This document shows, piece by piece, positions 33,810 to 46,377 of a stretch of 57,500 bases of DNA (positions are counted from its first letter, which is position 1; each line of letters starts with the position of its first letter). The position numbers and the translations under genes are program-made. This DNA is from Diphasiastrum complanatum. Lineage: Eukaryota; Streptophyta; Lycopodiopsida; Lycopodiales; Lycopodiaceae. The stretch is from positions 23,566,606 through 23,624,105 of the forward strand of contig CM055100.1 of the NCBI GenBank assembly GCA_029204225.1, read 5' to 3'. The notes below the pieces were generated by a model. It was given only the letters and a program-made list of their open reading frames with translations. It was not told where the DNA came from and did not search any database.

Positions 33810-35215
33810 AGCCCTCTTCAACTAGTTTTAGCATAGATTTAGATAGAAATTCTAGTGATGTTCTATGATTTATAAACAAGTCTTTTCCCAATGCTTTGGT
33901 GAAGATATCAGCCAGACAGTCCCTTGAAGAAACATGTTGAAGCTCCACCTCCTTTGTCATGACTTGTTCTCTCACAAAATGATACGCCACTTCAATATGC
34001 TTGCTCCTTGCATGAAAAATAGGATTCTTTGCCAATATTTGGACAGAAAGTTATCACAAAATATAATTGAACTCTCTAGAAAATCTAGCAAGTGAAATTT
34101 CATTACCATCCTTTTGATGTCAAGGCTTTGTACTCTGCCTCACTAGAAGATAATGAGATATAATGAGATTGTTGCTTGTTTCTTCGACATCCATGAGATA
34201 GCTCCATCACCTATGAAAATAGCATGTGCACTTATGGATTTCCTATCCATTTGATCTCCAGCAAAGTCCGAATCTAAAAATCCATACAAGTTAGGTGATG
34301 ATCCTCTATAAACAATGCCAAACTCTCTAGAACCCAAGATGTACCTCGATACTCTCTTGCCCAGCTTCCAATGCTCCACACTAGGATCATGCATAAATTG
34401 ACTTATTCAACACTGTGTTAAAGCTTGTGATTTTCTGTGGTCACCTCATGTAGATCATTTCAGAAACTTCCCAGAGATTTACAGCTATCAACTAAAGATG
34501 TTTCTTCAAGAATGTCTTCCTCAATGGCCACCTAAATGAGTAGAGAGAGGTTTCAATAGCTTAGATAAGGTCTTGTGATGACTAGATATATGAGTGAACC
34601 AACTAACTTCCTATAGAGAGTAATGTCCTCGAAAGATCTTTCATTACCTCTTATAATGAGCTTTACATTTGACTCCATTGGTGTATAGCAAGATTTAGCA
34701 TCTACCATATGAAATATTTTTAGAATATAATTGGCATCTTCTCTTGACAAATGAAAGTATATCGAGAAGTTCTAAATACCTCTATTCCCAAGATATAATG
34801 CAAAAGACCAAGATTATGCACATCAAACTCTTTTTTAGTGCCATCTTGATATCATCAATATCTTGATTGTTGCCTCCACTCAAAATGATAGCATCTACAT
34901 AGATTAGAAGAATAGTAACATCATTTCCAAAAAATCTATAGTAAAGTGAATGATCATACTCACTCATCTTGAAATTTTGAGAAAGTAGAAAGATGTTAAG
35001 CTTAGCATACCAACTCATTGGTGCTTGCTTAAGTCCATACAAACTCTTTTGTAGTAAACACACAAGATAGGCTTACCATGTGAAATGTAGCCCTCGAGTT
35101 GCTCCATAAACACCTCCTCCTCAAGATCACCTTTCAAAATGCATTTGTGATATCCAATTGCCATGGATCTCGTAAAGATTGCCAAGTGAAGATCCGACTA
35201 GATCTTGTTGCATGC
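33810..35215 (-). pseudogene. Family 1 RT-RNase H, broken
   Basis: From 35215 the minus strand has WQLDITNAF, QKSLYGLKQAPMSWYAKLN, LLIYVDAIILSGGNNQD (YVDA instead of the catalytic YVDD) and FEDITLYRKLVGSLIYLVIT. A foreign stretch of about 155 bp replaces sequence at 34395-34552. RNase H follows, with HWKLGKRVSRYILG, FLDSDFAGDQMDRKS and HARSKHIEVAYHFVREQ, ending at 33802. The YVDA change removes one catalytic aspartate, so the RT would be inactive even without the breaks. Confidence 0.9.
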
Positions 35216-36770
35216 AATCAAAAGGACACCTGTGGAGCAAAACCACCCAACCAATAGGAAATGGCTAGTTAATACCCTAACCACTTCACTCCCATGCCAT
35301 GGTGAATGAATGCAAGAGAGGAGGGGCTCCTGGCTTCAAGGATTAGGAAATCCAATAAATAGATGGGTGAGTTTCCACTAGTATATATTCTCTCTCATGA
35401 GGAGAGAATATTTCTCTTAGGATTTCCATACAACCTGAATAAGCAATTGATCTCCTATTCTTGCATTATAACAATCAAACACCATGCAAGTGCTTCTATG
35501 TCCAATTATAGGTCTAGGCCCTCATATGATTATTAATTGATTTATCGGCCAAGTCCGGAACGACGAGGCATAACTAATAAACATATACACTACAGAAACC
35601 GGTTATCCATGTTAGAAATTATTGCAAATCCCACATACTGGACATGGACGGAATATTTTTCCCCCCTTAAACCAGTTCTATTCTCAGAATGAGTAACTAG
35701 GAAAGATCCAATTTGTATGCTTTTAACTCTTTCCCATGAATCGTTATCCTCAATCTGACCAACCTACCTAATCAAGCACTCAAAGATAGAATGACTTCTC
35801 AACTGTTTATCTCTGATTTTGAGTACTTTTTCAGGTTCCAAAAGTACATTGAGTGATAAGTCCTCCAATGGGTAAAATCCTCAATACATCCAACTGTCAT
35901 CATCATATAAACTAAATTTTACATGACACACTAGATGAGCAATCGATTAATCTTGAAGATCAAGTTCAAAAACTAACAAACAAATCCTTTAACTTCCACA
36001 TTTACCCAAAGAATCATTATCTTCAGTCTGACTTCAATAATCAAATAAGTACCTATAGATGAAATAATTTTCGAATTATCTATCTGTGCACTAAAGTACT
36101 ATATCTACCTTTAGGAGTACACTAAGAGATAAATTTTTCTATTAGGCCTGATCCAATCTAGTAATGTCACCTTCATGTAACCTCAATCTACAATCATTGG
36201 GTGAAATGTCACCTTACATTGGAAATCAATGTTCAAAAGTTAAAGAAACGAACAATTTATAATCCAAGACTATCCACAACTCCTTGTAGACTTGTCATAA
36301 ATGCTTCTTGGTACAAATGCAATTATATTTATAAAAAATTAAGGTATTCCAATTCATCCTACCAAAATCTCTTAGGAGATCCATCAAGATAAAAATGACT
36401 TTTAGCTCAATCTTGAGTACTCCAGATACTCTCTTGATTTAAATACTCTATTCCTAGCATCTCATGCATCCACACAATCTCAAGTATGTGCTGGAGTAAA
36501 CAAATTTAGATTTTCAAATAATTGATCTCAATATTTGACTTGATCAATTTAATTGTCTCCTAATTTACCGGAGATTTAGGCTGAAAACAATACACAAGCA
36601 TTCTTTGACTTCCATCTCCAGTAGAATTTCATCCACTAAGGTAAGCAAATTCCTCATAAACAATCACTTAATGAAAATGCCTGTGAGATCCACACAATCT
36701 CAAGTATGTGCTGGAGTAAACGAATTTAAATTTTCAAATGAATGATCTCAATCAACAACATCTAACATTC
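35216..36770. other. No gene seen; internal direct repeat
   Basis: No recognisable coding sequence. A block of about 55 bp (CACAATCTCAAGTATGTGCT and following) occurs at about 36469 and again at about 36690. TATTCTCTCTCATGAGGAG at 35387 is part of a small palindrome. Confidence 0.6.
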
Positions 36771-37115
36771 AAATTTGAATGTGTCCAAATTCGACCTAAT
36801 AACTTTCCTACACTTTTCAAAAGTGGTAATTCAAATGAAATTTGACTAAAATAACTTTCATAAAGTTTATCTCTAAGTCTAAAATGCATATTGGCTTAGT
36901 ATTGACAATTAACCAAAACATAACTAAACTTGACTAAACTAGTTCAATAACTTGTTGGTACTTCATCAAAAAATCTAAAAATTCTAGTCTAGATGCAATG
37001 TATGATTCAACCTCATCCATTTATCTACTTGTCAAAAATACTAACAAATATAAATCTATCTCTATGGTGAAACATGCCTGCAAATTTTTGTCTAGAACTG
37101 AACAACCAAACTAGT
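36771..37115 (-). repeat. Family 1-like LTR fragment
   Basis: The reverse complement matches the family 1 LTRs at 12.6 and 55.3 kb (TTTTAGACTTAGAGATAAAC and the following bases). Its right part matches 33.6-33.8 kb. Confidence 0.65.
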
Positions 37116-37293
37116 ACATTGTCTAATGGACTTTCCAATTCAGCCTGTAAAAGGGCAGAATTCGATTTCATTTCTCACTTGTGCTAGCGGAGCTCTTGCA
37201 AAGTTTTCTAGCAACCAAAACTTCCCAAAATTTCTATACTGCCTTCTGATATACTCTCGCATTATTTGCATTCAGTTTATACTTTTTCTCATC

Positions 37294-37554
37294 ATGTCTT
37301 CCACTGATACCAGTCAGTCTCATCATTATGTCTTTCATCGTGGCGTTCTAACCAAGACGGACGTCATGGTACTCCCTAGCACAAGCATGGTGGCTTAGTG
37401 GATGAACCTTGCCGAGCCTTTTTTCACGACAATGGGGATCTACGAGCGTGTCTTTTCTGGAAAGATCAATATGGATTTTATAACCATGGCCTTTACCACC
37501 TGGACAGAGGCCAAATCGAAATTCTATATCACCTATCAGACTGCGACCTATTGA
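37294..37554 (+). pseudogene. Unrecognised ORF with one in-frame stop
   Basis: One frame from an ATG reads MSSTDTSQSHHYVFHRG, VMVLPSTSMVA, TAG, then WMNLAEPFFTTMGIYERVF, TMAFTTWTEAKSKFYITYQ and a TGA that overlaps the first bases of the family 5 LTR. It looks protein-like (87 codons) but I do not recognise it. It could be host or a gag remnant. Confidence 0.3.
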
Positions 37555-39066
37555 AAATTAAGTCCATAGTTGTCTCCTTGGTGAATGACTATTTCTATTT
37601 CAAGATTCTTTTTGCACGTTTATTGATCGTTGATCTAGGGTCACATGAAACCAACTTTGGTTCTACGTCTACTCATCTGATACCTGCAGGAATCACAACT
37701 CAGACAACCAAACTATTTGAAGAACGTCTACAATGGGCTTCCGGTTGATCTCCAGCAAAGGGTAACCAATCCTATCATATTTCAAGTCTAGATGTTAAGT
37801 TCAATAATTTGAAGATCATTGAAGACTTGGCCATCTTCAAGAACTTTCACGAATTAGCATTTAGAACAAGTTTGTAGAAATACATTACTTTTTCGACAGT
37901 CTGTAGAATCACACTAAGTGTCGCGACAATCTGCAAAAAAAATCTAAGTGTCACAACAGTCTGCAGCAATGAACTATTTTTTAACAGTGTCAGTTTTTTT
38001 GCATTTTCCCGAAATGCAACACTTCAGCGTAGTTTAGCAGTTTAACTATTTTGTGACAGTGCCAACTTTTTCACACTTTTTTGAAAAATGTGACACTTAT
38101 CTTCGGCTTCTTCCTTTCAACTATTTTGAAGAAGTTAACTTATGTCAGCTCAAAAGATAAACTGTTTTAAAGACATCTTCGCATTTTTAAGGGCACTGTC
38201 AGATTTTTAAGGACACTTTCACATTTTTAAAGGCACTATCGACTTTTTCGCAAAATCTCGAAGAGAGAGAAACTCCCGAAGGTCGTCTATTTTCAACGAG
38301 GAACGTTCCAGGCACTTCCCAGAATTTGCGAAGTGAGAGAAAGCCACTTCACATAAAATGCAAAGCGAGAGATTTGTAGCGTCCTCGTTCGCGTCAACAT
38401 TCCCTGATTCATTGACTATATATACTATGTACAGTTGTCACAAAAGCCAAATACTTCCACTGAGTACAACGGCTTACCTAACTAGGTGAAAAATATTTAC
38501 TATAGTTAATATGGATGCAATCTATAAATGGATCATCCAAACACACTCTACATGATGCTTCGTCCATGAGATGAATGATTTTGAGCCTACTAGTTATGCC
38601 GTCATTCTGGTTCTAACTGTTATTTTGTTGTGCTTTAGTGCAATATAATAGCAATATGCTTTTCTATTTGTGTATAATGTAGATGCCATGCCTATTGTAA
38701 TTTGAATGTACTTCATTGCTATTTGATCACATTTGTTCACTCACTCTGATCAGAACACGGACGTCTACGACTCCTTAGTTCCTGATCAGATGATGGACGT
38801 CTTTGACGCTTGAGGAACTTGTGCAATCATGCTGCTCTTCCATCTATTTCAAAACTAAACTTGTTGACTCCAAAAAAATTCCAGTAATATCTCAAACCTT
38901 TTCTAATCTCTTCGATGAACTGTACTCGTTTTATTTTTTTGAGTATCAATTAATTTATAAAATGTTGTTGGGCAACAAAACATTTAAGCTGTGATTACAC
39001 TTAGCATAAACAAAAATAGATTGTTTTGCATCTAGCAGCCCATTGTGGTAGGAGAGCTGTTCCGCA
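37549..39066 (+). repeat. Family 5 LTR (plus orientation)
   Basis: It begins TATTGAAAATTAAGTCC (expected TGTTGAAAATTAAG) and ends GAGAGCTGTTCCGCA. It is the reverse complement homologue of 46378-47770, with an extra stretch of about 100 bp near 37600-37700. There is no primer site after it and no purine tract before it, so it may be a solo LTR. The shadow open frames inside have no support as genes. Confidence 0.7.
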
Positions 39067-39172
39067 AATATTCCTGATGGGGGTGATGGAGATAGAAGAA
39101 CGCGAACGAAGAAGAGAGCAGAAATATTGTGTTGAATTTCACACGTGTGGATTGTCCACTACATGTACTTGT

Positions 39173-39827
39173 TGTGAAAAATACAGATCCTAAGTGGATC
39201 TAAACTCCAAGATCATTGGCTTGAATGCTTGCACTCCAAACTACATAAGCTAGGAATTGGCAACACATTCTATGCTACCTAGAATGCAAAGAACTTGATC
39301 AAAAAGCATTTATCACAAATGGAAACTTCCATAAACATCAAGTGCGGCCCAAAATAGCATTATACAGTCCATAATACATCAGCCTATCACTTTTGGAAAG
39401 CACCTAAGATCATACACAATAGCTTGAAGACAATACACACAACAATGCTCTCAATGGAGGAAGAAACAATGACAATGATCTATTGATCTCAATGAAGCAT
39501 ACAAAAGGTTTCTCCAACCTGTTCTCCACGACTTCCCTACTATTTATGGATGAGGAAGATGACTCTCTCTCCTCTCTCTAGAAGGTACTTGACCCTAGAT
39601 ATTCCCTATATAGGAAAAATAGCTAAAAATGGCTTATATGACCAAAATACATCAAAATGGTCTCATTTTGAAGGGTATGAAGTTTGACACTTCATCATAC
39701 TGAAAAAATACAGTAAATAAAAACATTGTGGCCTGGTTCACACGTGTGAAACTCCAGAACCAAAACTATTTACAATTTTAGCCAATTTAGGCCTCAAACT
39801 AGCTAGGAAATGTTGACAATTTTCACA
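39173..39827 (-). repeat. Family 3 3' LTR
   Basis: On the minus strand it runs from TGTGAAAATTGTCAAC to ATTTTTCACA, preceded by the purine tract GAAGAGGGAG. A TATA-like CTATATAGGG is near 39615 and CACACGTGTG is at 39739. Confidence 0.97.
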
Positions 39828-42800
39828 CTCCCTCTTCAACATTGGATGCTAGTTTCAACATAGTCTTTGAGCACATTCCAAGATTAGATCTATGCATTAA
39901 ATATAGGTCCTTTCCCAATGGTTTGGTGAAGATATCAGCCACACACTCCTTTGAAGAGACATGTTGAAGCTCCACCTCTTTGGCAATGACTTGATCTCTC
40001 ACAAAATGGTGAGCAATCTCAATGTGCTTGCTCCTTGCATGAAAAACAGGATTGCTTGCCAAGCTTTGGGCTGAAAGGTTATCACAAAGTATGATTGGAG
40101 TCTTCTCTGGTTCCAGCAAGTGAAGATCCAATAACATCCTCTTGATCCAAAGAATCTCCTTGGTGCATGTTGTTAATGCCTTGTACTCGGCTTCGGTGGA
40201 AGATAGAGAGATAGTTGGTTGCTTCTTTGATAGCCATGAGACCACTCCATCTCCAAGATAGATTGCAAAGGCACTTGTTGACTTCCTATCCATTTGATCA
40301 CCTGCAAAATCTGAATCTGAAAATCCACAAAGGTTAGGTGTAGTACCTCCATACAAGATGCCAAAATCTCTAGATCCCGAGATGTATCTAAGTACTCTCT
40401 TTCCTAGCTTCCAATGAGCCTCACTAGGATCTTGCATAAATTGACTTAGTTTACCAACCACAAAGCTTAGATCAGGTCTTGTGATGGTTAACCATATAAG
40501 AGATCCTATTAGCTTTCTATAGAGAGTAATGTCCTTGAAGGATCTTTCATTACTTCTTGTAGTTAGCTTTACATTTGATTCCATAGGAGTAGAAACAACT
40601 TTACAATCTTCCATATGAAACCTTTTTAGAATAGAGTTAACATACTTTTCTTGACATATGAATGTAGATTTAGAAGTTCTAATAATCTCTATTCCTAAGA
40701 TATAATGAAGTTTACCAAGATCTTGAATTTCAAACTCTCTTTTGAGTGCCATCTTGATTTCATCTATATCTAGATTGTTACCACCACTTAAGATAATGTC
40801 ATCAACATAGATCAAAAGTAAAGTGATATCATTTTCATTCAATCTAAAGTAGAGAGAATGATCATACTCACTCATAACAAAGTTTTGAGAAAGTAAGAAG
40901 GAATTGAGCTTAGCATACCAACTCCTTGGTGCTTGCTTTAGCCCATACAAACTCTTTTGGAGATAGCACACATGATTAGGCTCATCATGTGAAACATAGC
41001 CCTCGGGTTGCTCCATGTAAATATCTTCTTCAAGATCACCATTCAAGAAGGCATTAGTAACATCCATTTGCCACATATCCCAATCATAAAGAGTTGCAAG
41101 AGAGATTAGGATTCGAATAGTTACCATCTTTGCCACGGGTGCAAAGGTCTCATCATAGTCAATACCATATTCTTGAGCATACCCCTTTGCCACCAACCTT
41201 GCCTTGTACTTGTTGATTGATCCATCTTGATTTGTCTTGATCTTGAAGATCCACTTACAACCAATTGCCTTCTTGTCCTTTGGAAGCTTTACCAACCTCC
41301 ATGTGTTGCTTTTGATGAGTGCTTGATGCTCATGATCCATGGCTTGGATCCATTCCTTCTTTTGAATTGCTTCACCTACACAAGTTGGTTCATCAAAAGA
41401 GGTAAGAAAAGCAAAGTTAGAGTTGTCCACCACTTGCTTTCCTTTTTCATCATAGGTTAGCCTTGATGGCTTAGCCCTTTGCCTTTGAGTCTTCCTTTAA
41501 GTTTGCTTTGGAGTGGCATCTCCATCTTCATCCAAGACATCTTGCACATCATGATGATTAGTAGGCACATCAACATCAACATCAACAACATTGGAAACAT
41601 TCTCTTCATGAAAGATGACATCCCTACTTATGACAACTTTCTTTGTAGAAGGAATGTACACTTTGTAAGCCTTGCTTACTTCACTATAGCCAACAAACAC
41701 ACCCTTCTTTGATGAAGGATCTTCTTTAGTTCTATCATCAAGTGTGATATTGACAAAACATGTACATCCAAAGATCCTACAATGCTTGACACTCGGCCTT
41801 CTACCATAAAGAACCTCATGAGGAGTTTTACCATCCAAGGAAGCACTTGTCCATCTATTACATAGATAGTTAGCACATGCTAAAGCTTCCCCCCAAAAAG
41901 ACTTAGCAAGATTAGCATGTAGTCTCATTGCCTTGGCACATTCACAAAGGGTTCTATTCTTCCTCTCGGCCACTCCATTCTGTTGTGGAGTCCTAGGACT
42001 AGACATCTCCCTCTTAATCCCATGTGCTATACAAAAGTCTTTGAACCTATTTGAGGTGTATTCCCCTCCATTATCAGATCTTAAGCATTTGATCTTTGTA
42101 TTGAATTGGTTTTCCATTTCATTCTTGAACTTGACAAATGCAGCAAACACTTCATCCTTACTTTTAAGAAGATAGATCCAAGTATACCTACTAAAGTCAT
42201 CAATGAAAGTTGCATACATCTTTGCCCCACCATTGCTAGTTGTACTAGAAGAATGAATATCAGAATGCACAAGTTGAAAAGCTTCTTTAGATCTAGAAGT
42301 AGATCTAGAATAAGCAAGTCTATGAGATTTGGACAAGGCACAATGTTCACAAACACTATTGTTTGCAACAAGACTTTTAGGGAGACCAAGAACAAGCTCT
42401 TTCTTTGCCATTACCTCCAAAGATTTGAAGTTGGGATGGCCCAACCTCTTGTGCCAAACTTCTTGGTTTGTCAATTGCTCCCTAGCCATACATCCTTCAT
42501 GATTAGAGATCACACATGCATCAAGCTTGAAAAGTTTACCATGCCTCCTACCTTGAGCAATCAAGGATCCACATTTACTTATCAAACATGCATCTCCAAT
42601 GAACTCCACATCAAGTCCTTTGTCAATCATTTGACTTACACTAAGCAAATTCTTAGTGATTGAAGGAATGTACAAGACATTTTCAAGATTTGCTTTCCTA
42701 TTTGTTGAAAGGGAAATAGGAATAGTGCCTATGCCTTTGATGTCACATTGACCATCATTTGCAGTGTAGATGATGTTACCTTCTCCCTCATAAGACAATA

Positions 42801-43776
42801 AGGATGTAAAGTATTCCTTATGTCTTGTCATGTGAGATGAGGCTCCACTATCAATCCACCAAGGATCATTATCATCTATGTTGGCTAACAAACTTGAAGT
42901 CATAACAAGTGATTCACATGTGTTATGTTCTTCCTCATCTATTGTAAGATTTCCTTGCCTCTCTCCTTGCTCTCTTTTCTTCTTATAACATTCATTTGCA
43001 AAATGACCTTTTATCCCACAATAAAAGCACTTGAACTTTGACTTATTGTTCTTAGTAGAAGAGGAAGAGGAAGAGTGATCATCATGATCAAAGTTACCAC
43101 CTTTGGACCATTTCCCTTTGCCTTTACCTTTGCCCTTGAATTTGCCTTTTGTGAAGAAAGCCTCTTCACCTCCACCTTGCAAGGATGCACCATCAAGCTT
43201 TGATTGCAACCTATGTTCTTCAGCCAATAAGATTTCTTGCAAGTCAACCACACTTGGCAAGACTCTTTGAATGGCAAAACTTTGCACAAGGTTAGCATGT
43301 TCATTTAGCAAACCATTCAACATAACTTGGACTATTTCACCATCTTTTATGTTCTCATCAATGCATGCTAAATCATCACTTAGGGACTTAACTCTCAAGA
43401 TAAATGCATGAGCACTTTCACCCTCTCTTTGCCTACTAGAAAATATTTGTCTCCTTAGGGTCAATACCCTAGATGTGGACTTTGATTCAAAGAGCTTCTT
43501 TAAGGCATTCCATGCCTCACTTGCACTTTGACACTTTCCAACTTCCTTGAGAAGTTCATTTGTAACATTCATTTTAATGATATGAAGAGCCCTTTTGGCC
43601 TTCTTATCAAACCTTTGTTGCTCTTGAAGTGTGAGAGGTCTCTCTTCAATTTCTGCAACTATGTCCATGAGTTCATTCAACTCAAGTAAGGACTCCATCC
43701 TCACTTTCCAAGTAGAGTAGTTTGATGAACTCAACCTTTCACTAGACTCTAGCATGATCCCACCATTGGAAGCCAT
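39823..43776 (-). CDS. Family 3 gag-pol polyprotein, one in-frame stop
   Basis: From ATG 43776 a single frame of 1318 codons reaches the stop at 39823, interrupted only by TAA at 41499-41497, between integrase and RT. Gag (MASNGGIMLESSERL...) takes about residues 1-245; the zinc knuckle CFYCGIKGHFANEC follows near 255. Protease has WWIDSGASSHMT (about 305). Integrase has HKRLGHP and CEHCALSKSH, then HSDIHS, FIDDFSRYTW, RSDNGGEY and NGVAERKNRT. RT has CKWIFKIK, QMDVTNAFLNG and IYVDDIILSGG. RNase H has SDSDFAGDQMDRKS, SSTEAEYKAL, CDNLSAQSL and HARSKHIEI. All catalytic residues I can check are present. The stop is a late mutation or could be suppressed; without it the element would look competent. 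The C-terminal 4 codons overlap the LTR start. Confidence 0.95.
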
Positions 43777-44936
43777 GATTCTAATGTTTCTTCAACTTTT
43801 AGGTTCTGTCCTAAAGCACTTAGCACTCACTTTTCTCTCAACAAATGATAGATAAAGAGATCTATGAAGATTTAGGACCCTAAAACACTTCTATCTTGAA
43901 CCTAGATGGTTTCCAAGCATAGAAAGGAAGATTGAAACACATGCAACACTTTGCACACACTAAGAATGGATTACAAAATCAAACCAACCTGAACACACTC
44001 TTGCTTAAGCTCTCAAACTTTCCAGCAAGTGACCAAATCAAGTTATGGTGTGAAGAGTTACTTGCATTCTTAGAAAATACCCAAAACTAGGATGCCAAGA
44101 TTACCTAGTAATGAACAAACTTGATCAACATATGATCAACACACTAAGATATTGATTCAACCTGTAAAACCACATGTAAACCACACTTCTAAAAGTTTAT
44201 AAACTCCAGCAAGTGATAAATACAAGATTTAGAGGTGAATGAATGAGCACACTTAGTGAATCACAAGACTAGCTTCACTATCTTGTCAAATCTTGGTGTT
44301 TAGATGTAGATCTAAGATCACTTCACATGAGAATGTTCCTCAACCTGTTAAGAACCTGAAAACACACTTGCATAATGGTTAACACCTTCCAGCAAATGCT
44401 CCAATCAAATTACATAAGGAGAGTTACTTACATGCTCAACAAAGTACACCAAAATTTATGCCAAAATTGATGACAATCTTTACAATATGCTCTTCACAAT
44501 GGAGCTTACAATATGTTCACCCAAAAAAGGGGATCTTTCATCCAAATGGGAGCTTTGCTCAGCCTTTAGGAGAATTACAACTCACTCAAAAGAGCATTTG
44601 TCATCCACTTAAGGAGAAGTTTCATCCACTTAAGGAGAGTGTTCATCCAAGAATGGAGATTGTCAACAATAGGATTGAAAAGAACATTGTTAGTATTGAA
44701 TATGCACAAGCCTCACAATCACAAATGATTAGGTGTTATGATCTGATCCAAAATAGTTTCTTTTCAGCCTCTGATCTTCAATAGACCTGAAATATGCTTT
44801 TGATCCACAAGTTCAACTCACAAAACAAAGGTTAGTAAGATTTGATCAACAAAGCAATGCAAAATCATGCTAGAACTTGATCAAACATCCAAATATCACC
44901 AAAAATGGAATACTTACTGTAAATAGAAGCCAACCA
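43777..44936 (-). other. Leader of the family 3 element with three degenerate repeats
   Basis: The 1.16-kb leader between primer site and gag has no gene. A block around TCCAGCAAGTG recurs at about 44021, 44205 and 44388, i.e. 184 and 183 bp apart, with partial similarity between. A 21-bp unit (TTTCATCCACTTAAGGAGA) is duplicated at about 44610-44650. Confidence 0.55.
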
Positions 44937-44948
44937 GCTCTGATACCA
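44937..44948 (-). other. Primer binding site of family 3
   Basis: The plus strand reads GCTCTGATACCA, so the minus strand has TGGTATCAGAGC directly after the 5' LTR, the exact initiator tRNA-Met complement. Confidence 0.95.
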
Positions 44949-45603
44949 TGTGAAAAATACAGATCCTAAGTGGATCTAAACTCCAAGATCATTGGCTTGA
45001 ATGCTTGCACTCCAAACTACATAAGCTAGGAATTGGCAACACATTCTATGCTACCTAGAATGCAAAGAACTTGATCAAAAAGCATTTATCACAAATGGAA
45101 ACTTCCATAAACATCAAGTGCGGCCCAAAATAGCATTATACAGTCCATAATACATCAGCCTATCACTTTTGGAAAGCACCTAAGATCATACACAATAGCT
45201 TGAAGACAATACACACAACAATGCTCTCAATGGAGGAAGAAACAATGACAATGATCTATTGATCTCAATGAAGCATACAAAAGGTTTCTCCAACCTGTTC
45301 TCCACGACTTCCCTACTATTTATGGATGAGGAAGATGACTCTCTCTCCTCTCTCTAGAAGGTACTTGACCCTAGATATTCCCTATATAGGAAAAATAGCT
45401 AAAAATGGCTTATATGACCAAAATACATCAAAATGGTCTCATTTTGAAGGGTATGAAGTTTGACACTTCATCATACTGAAAAAATACAGTAAATAAAAAC
45501 ATTGTGGCCTGGTTCACACGTGTGAAACTCCAGAACCAAAACTATTTACAATTTTAGCCAATTTAGGCCTCAAACTAGCTAGGAAATGTTGACAATTTTC
45601 ACA
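44949..45603 (-). repeat. Family 3 5' LTR
   Basis: Same 655-bp sequence as 39173-39827, followed on the minus strand by the primer site. Confidence 0.97.
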
Positions 45604-46377
45604 CTTGGGATCTCCTAAGGTGTGTAGATGCACCAAGATCAAGACTAGATTGAGATTCAAGATCTATCTTTGATTCTATGGCAAAAACACACTACTACAT
45701 GCATTCAATCACTTCCAACTCTCACTCACACGTGTGGGAAGTGTTCCAAAAGTATTCTAAGTAAAAATAAGCTGCTCTCCTCGAGTAGAGAGAGAAAAAC
45801 CATCATGAGCTCTCGGGTAGAGAGAGAAAGCTAGAAATTCAATGACTCACAAAATCCATGAAATCACCAAATCAATTAGATCCAAAAGGAGGAGTACAAT
45901 GATACTAATAGATTCATGAGCTACCACTATGCTTAACTATGATTGGATCACACTTTGCCACCTCTTAATCCTATTGGACCATTGATCCATGCACCTCTAA
46001 ATTCTATTGGACTATATTCAAGCACACCTCAATTTTCTATTGGACCTCACAAGGTTCCACCTCTAAATCCTATTGGACCTCTTAAGCTTCATCAAACAAA
46101 AGCATGACACTTGTCTACACTCTAATTGGCACAAGTTTGGCTCAATATTGGCATTACAAGTGGAAATGGATAATTTGCCATCTATGCCAAATTTGACCCT
46201 ATCAACATCCTACACCTAAATGCTTGACTATGAAATTCTATGAGACCCCTATATCAAACATTTTGATTTACTTTACAATTTTCCACATGTGGGAACATCC
46301 TCCACACATGTGATATTCACTTACAAACTTCTATCATAAAAAATACCAAGCTAGATTTTTGCCAATTTCTCACATAT

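Larger units (their letters stand above)
39168..45608 (-). mobile_element. Complete young family 3 Ty1/copia retrotransposon
   Basis: The element is 39173-45603. The two 655-bp LTRs (39173-39827 and 44949-45603) show no difference that I can see. The flanks are CTTGT (39168-39172) and CTTGG (45604-45608), a target duplication with one later substitution; the undisturbed family 2 LTR has CTTGTGATCTCC here. It is nested in the solo LTR. It is likely the most recently active element of the window. Confidence 0.95.

Noticed and set aside
41497-43776. Plus-strand open frames over the family 3 polyprotein (for example 42106-42663)
   Set aside because: They are antisense shadows of a well-supported gag-pol frame.
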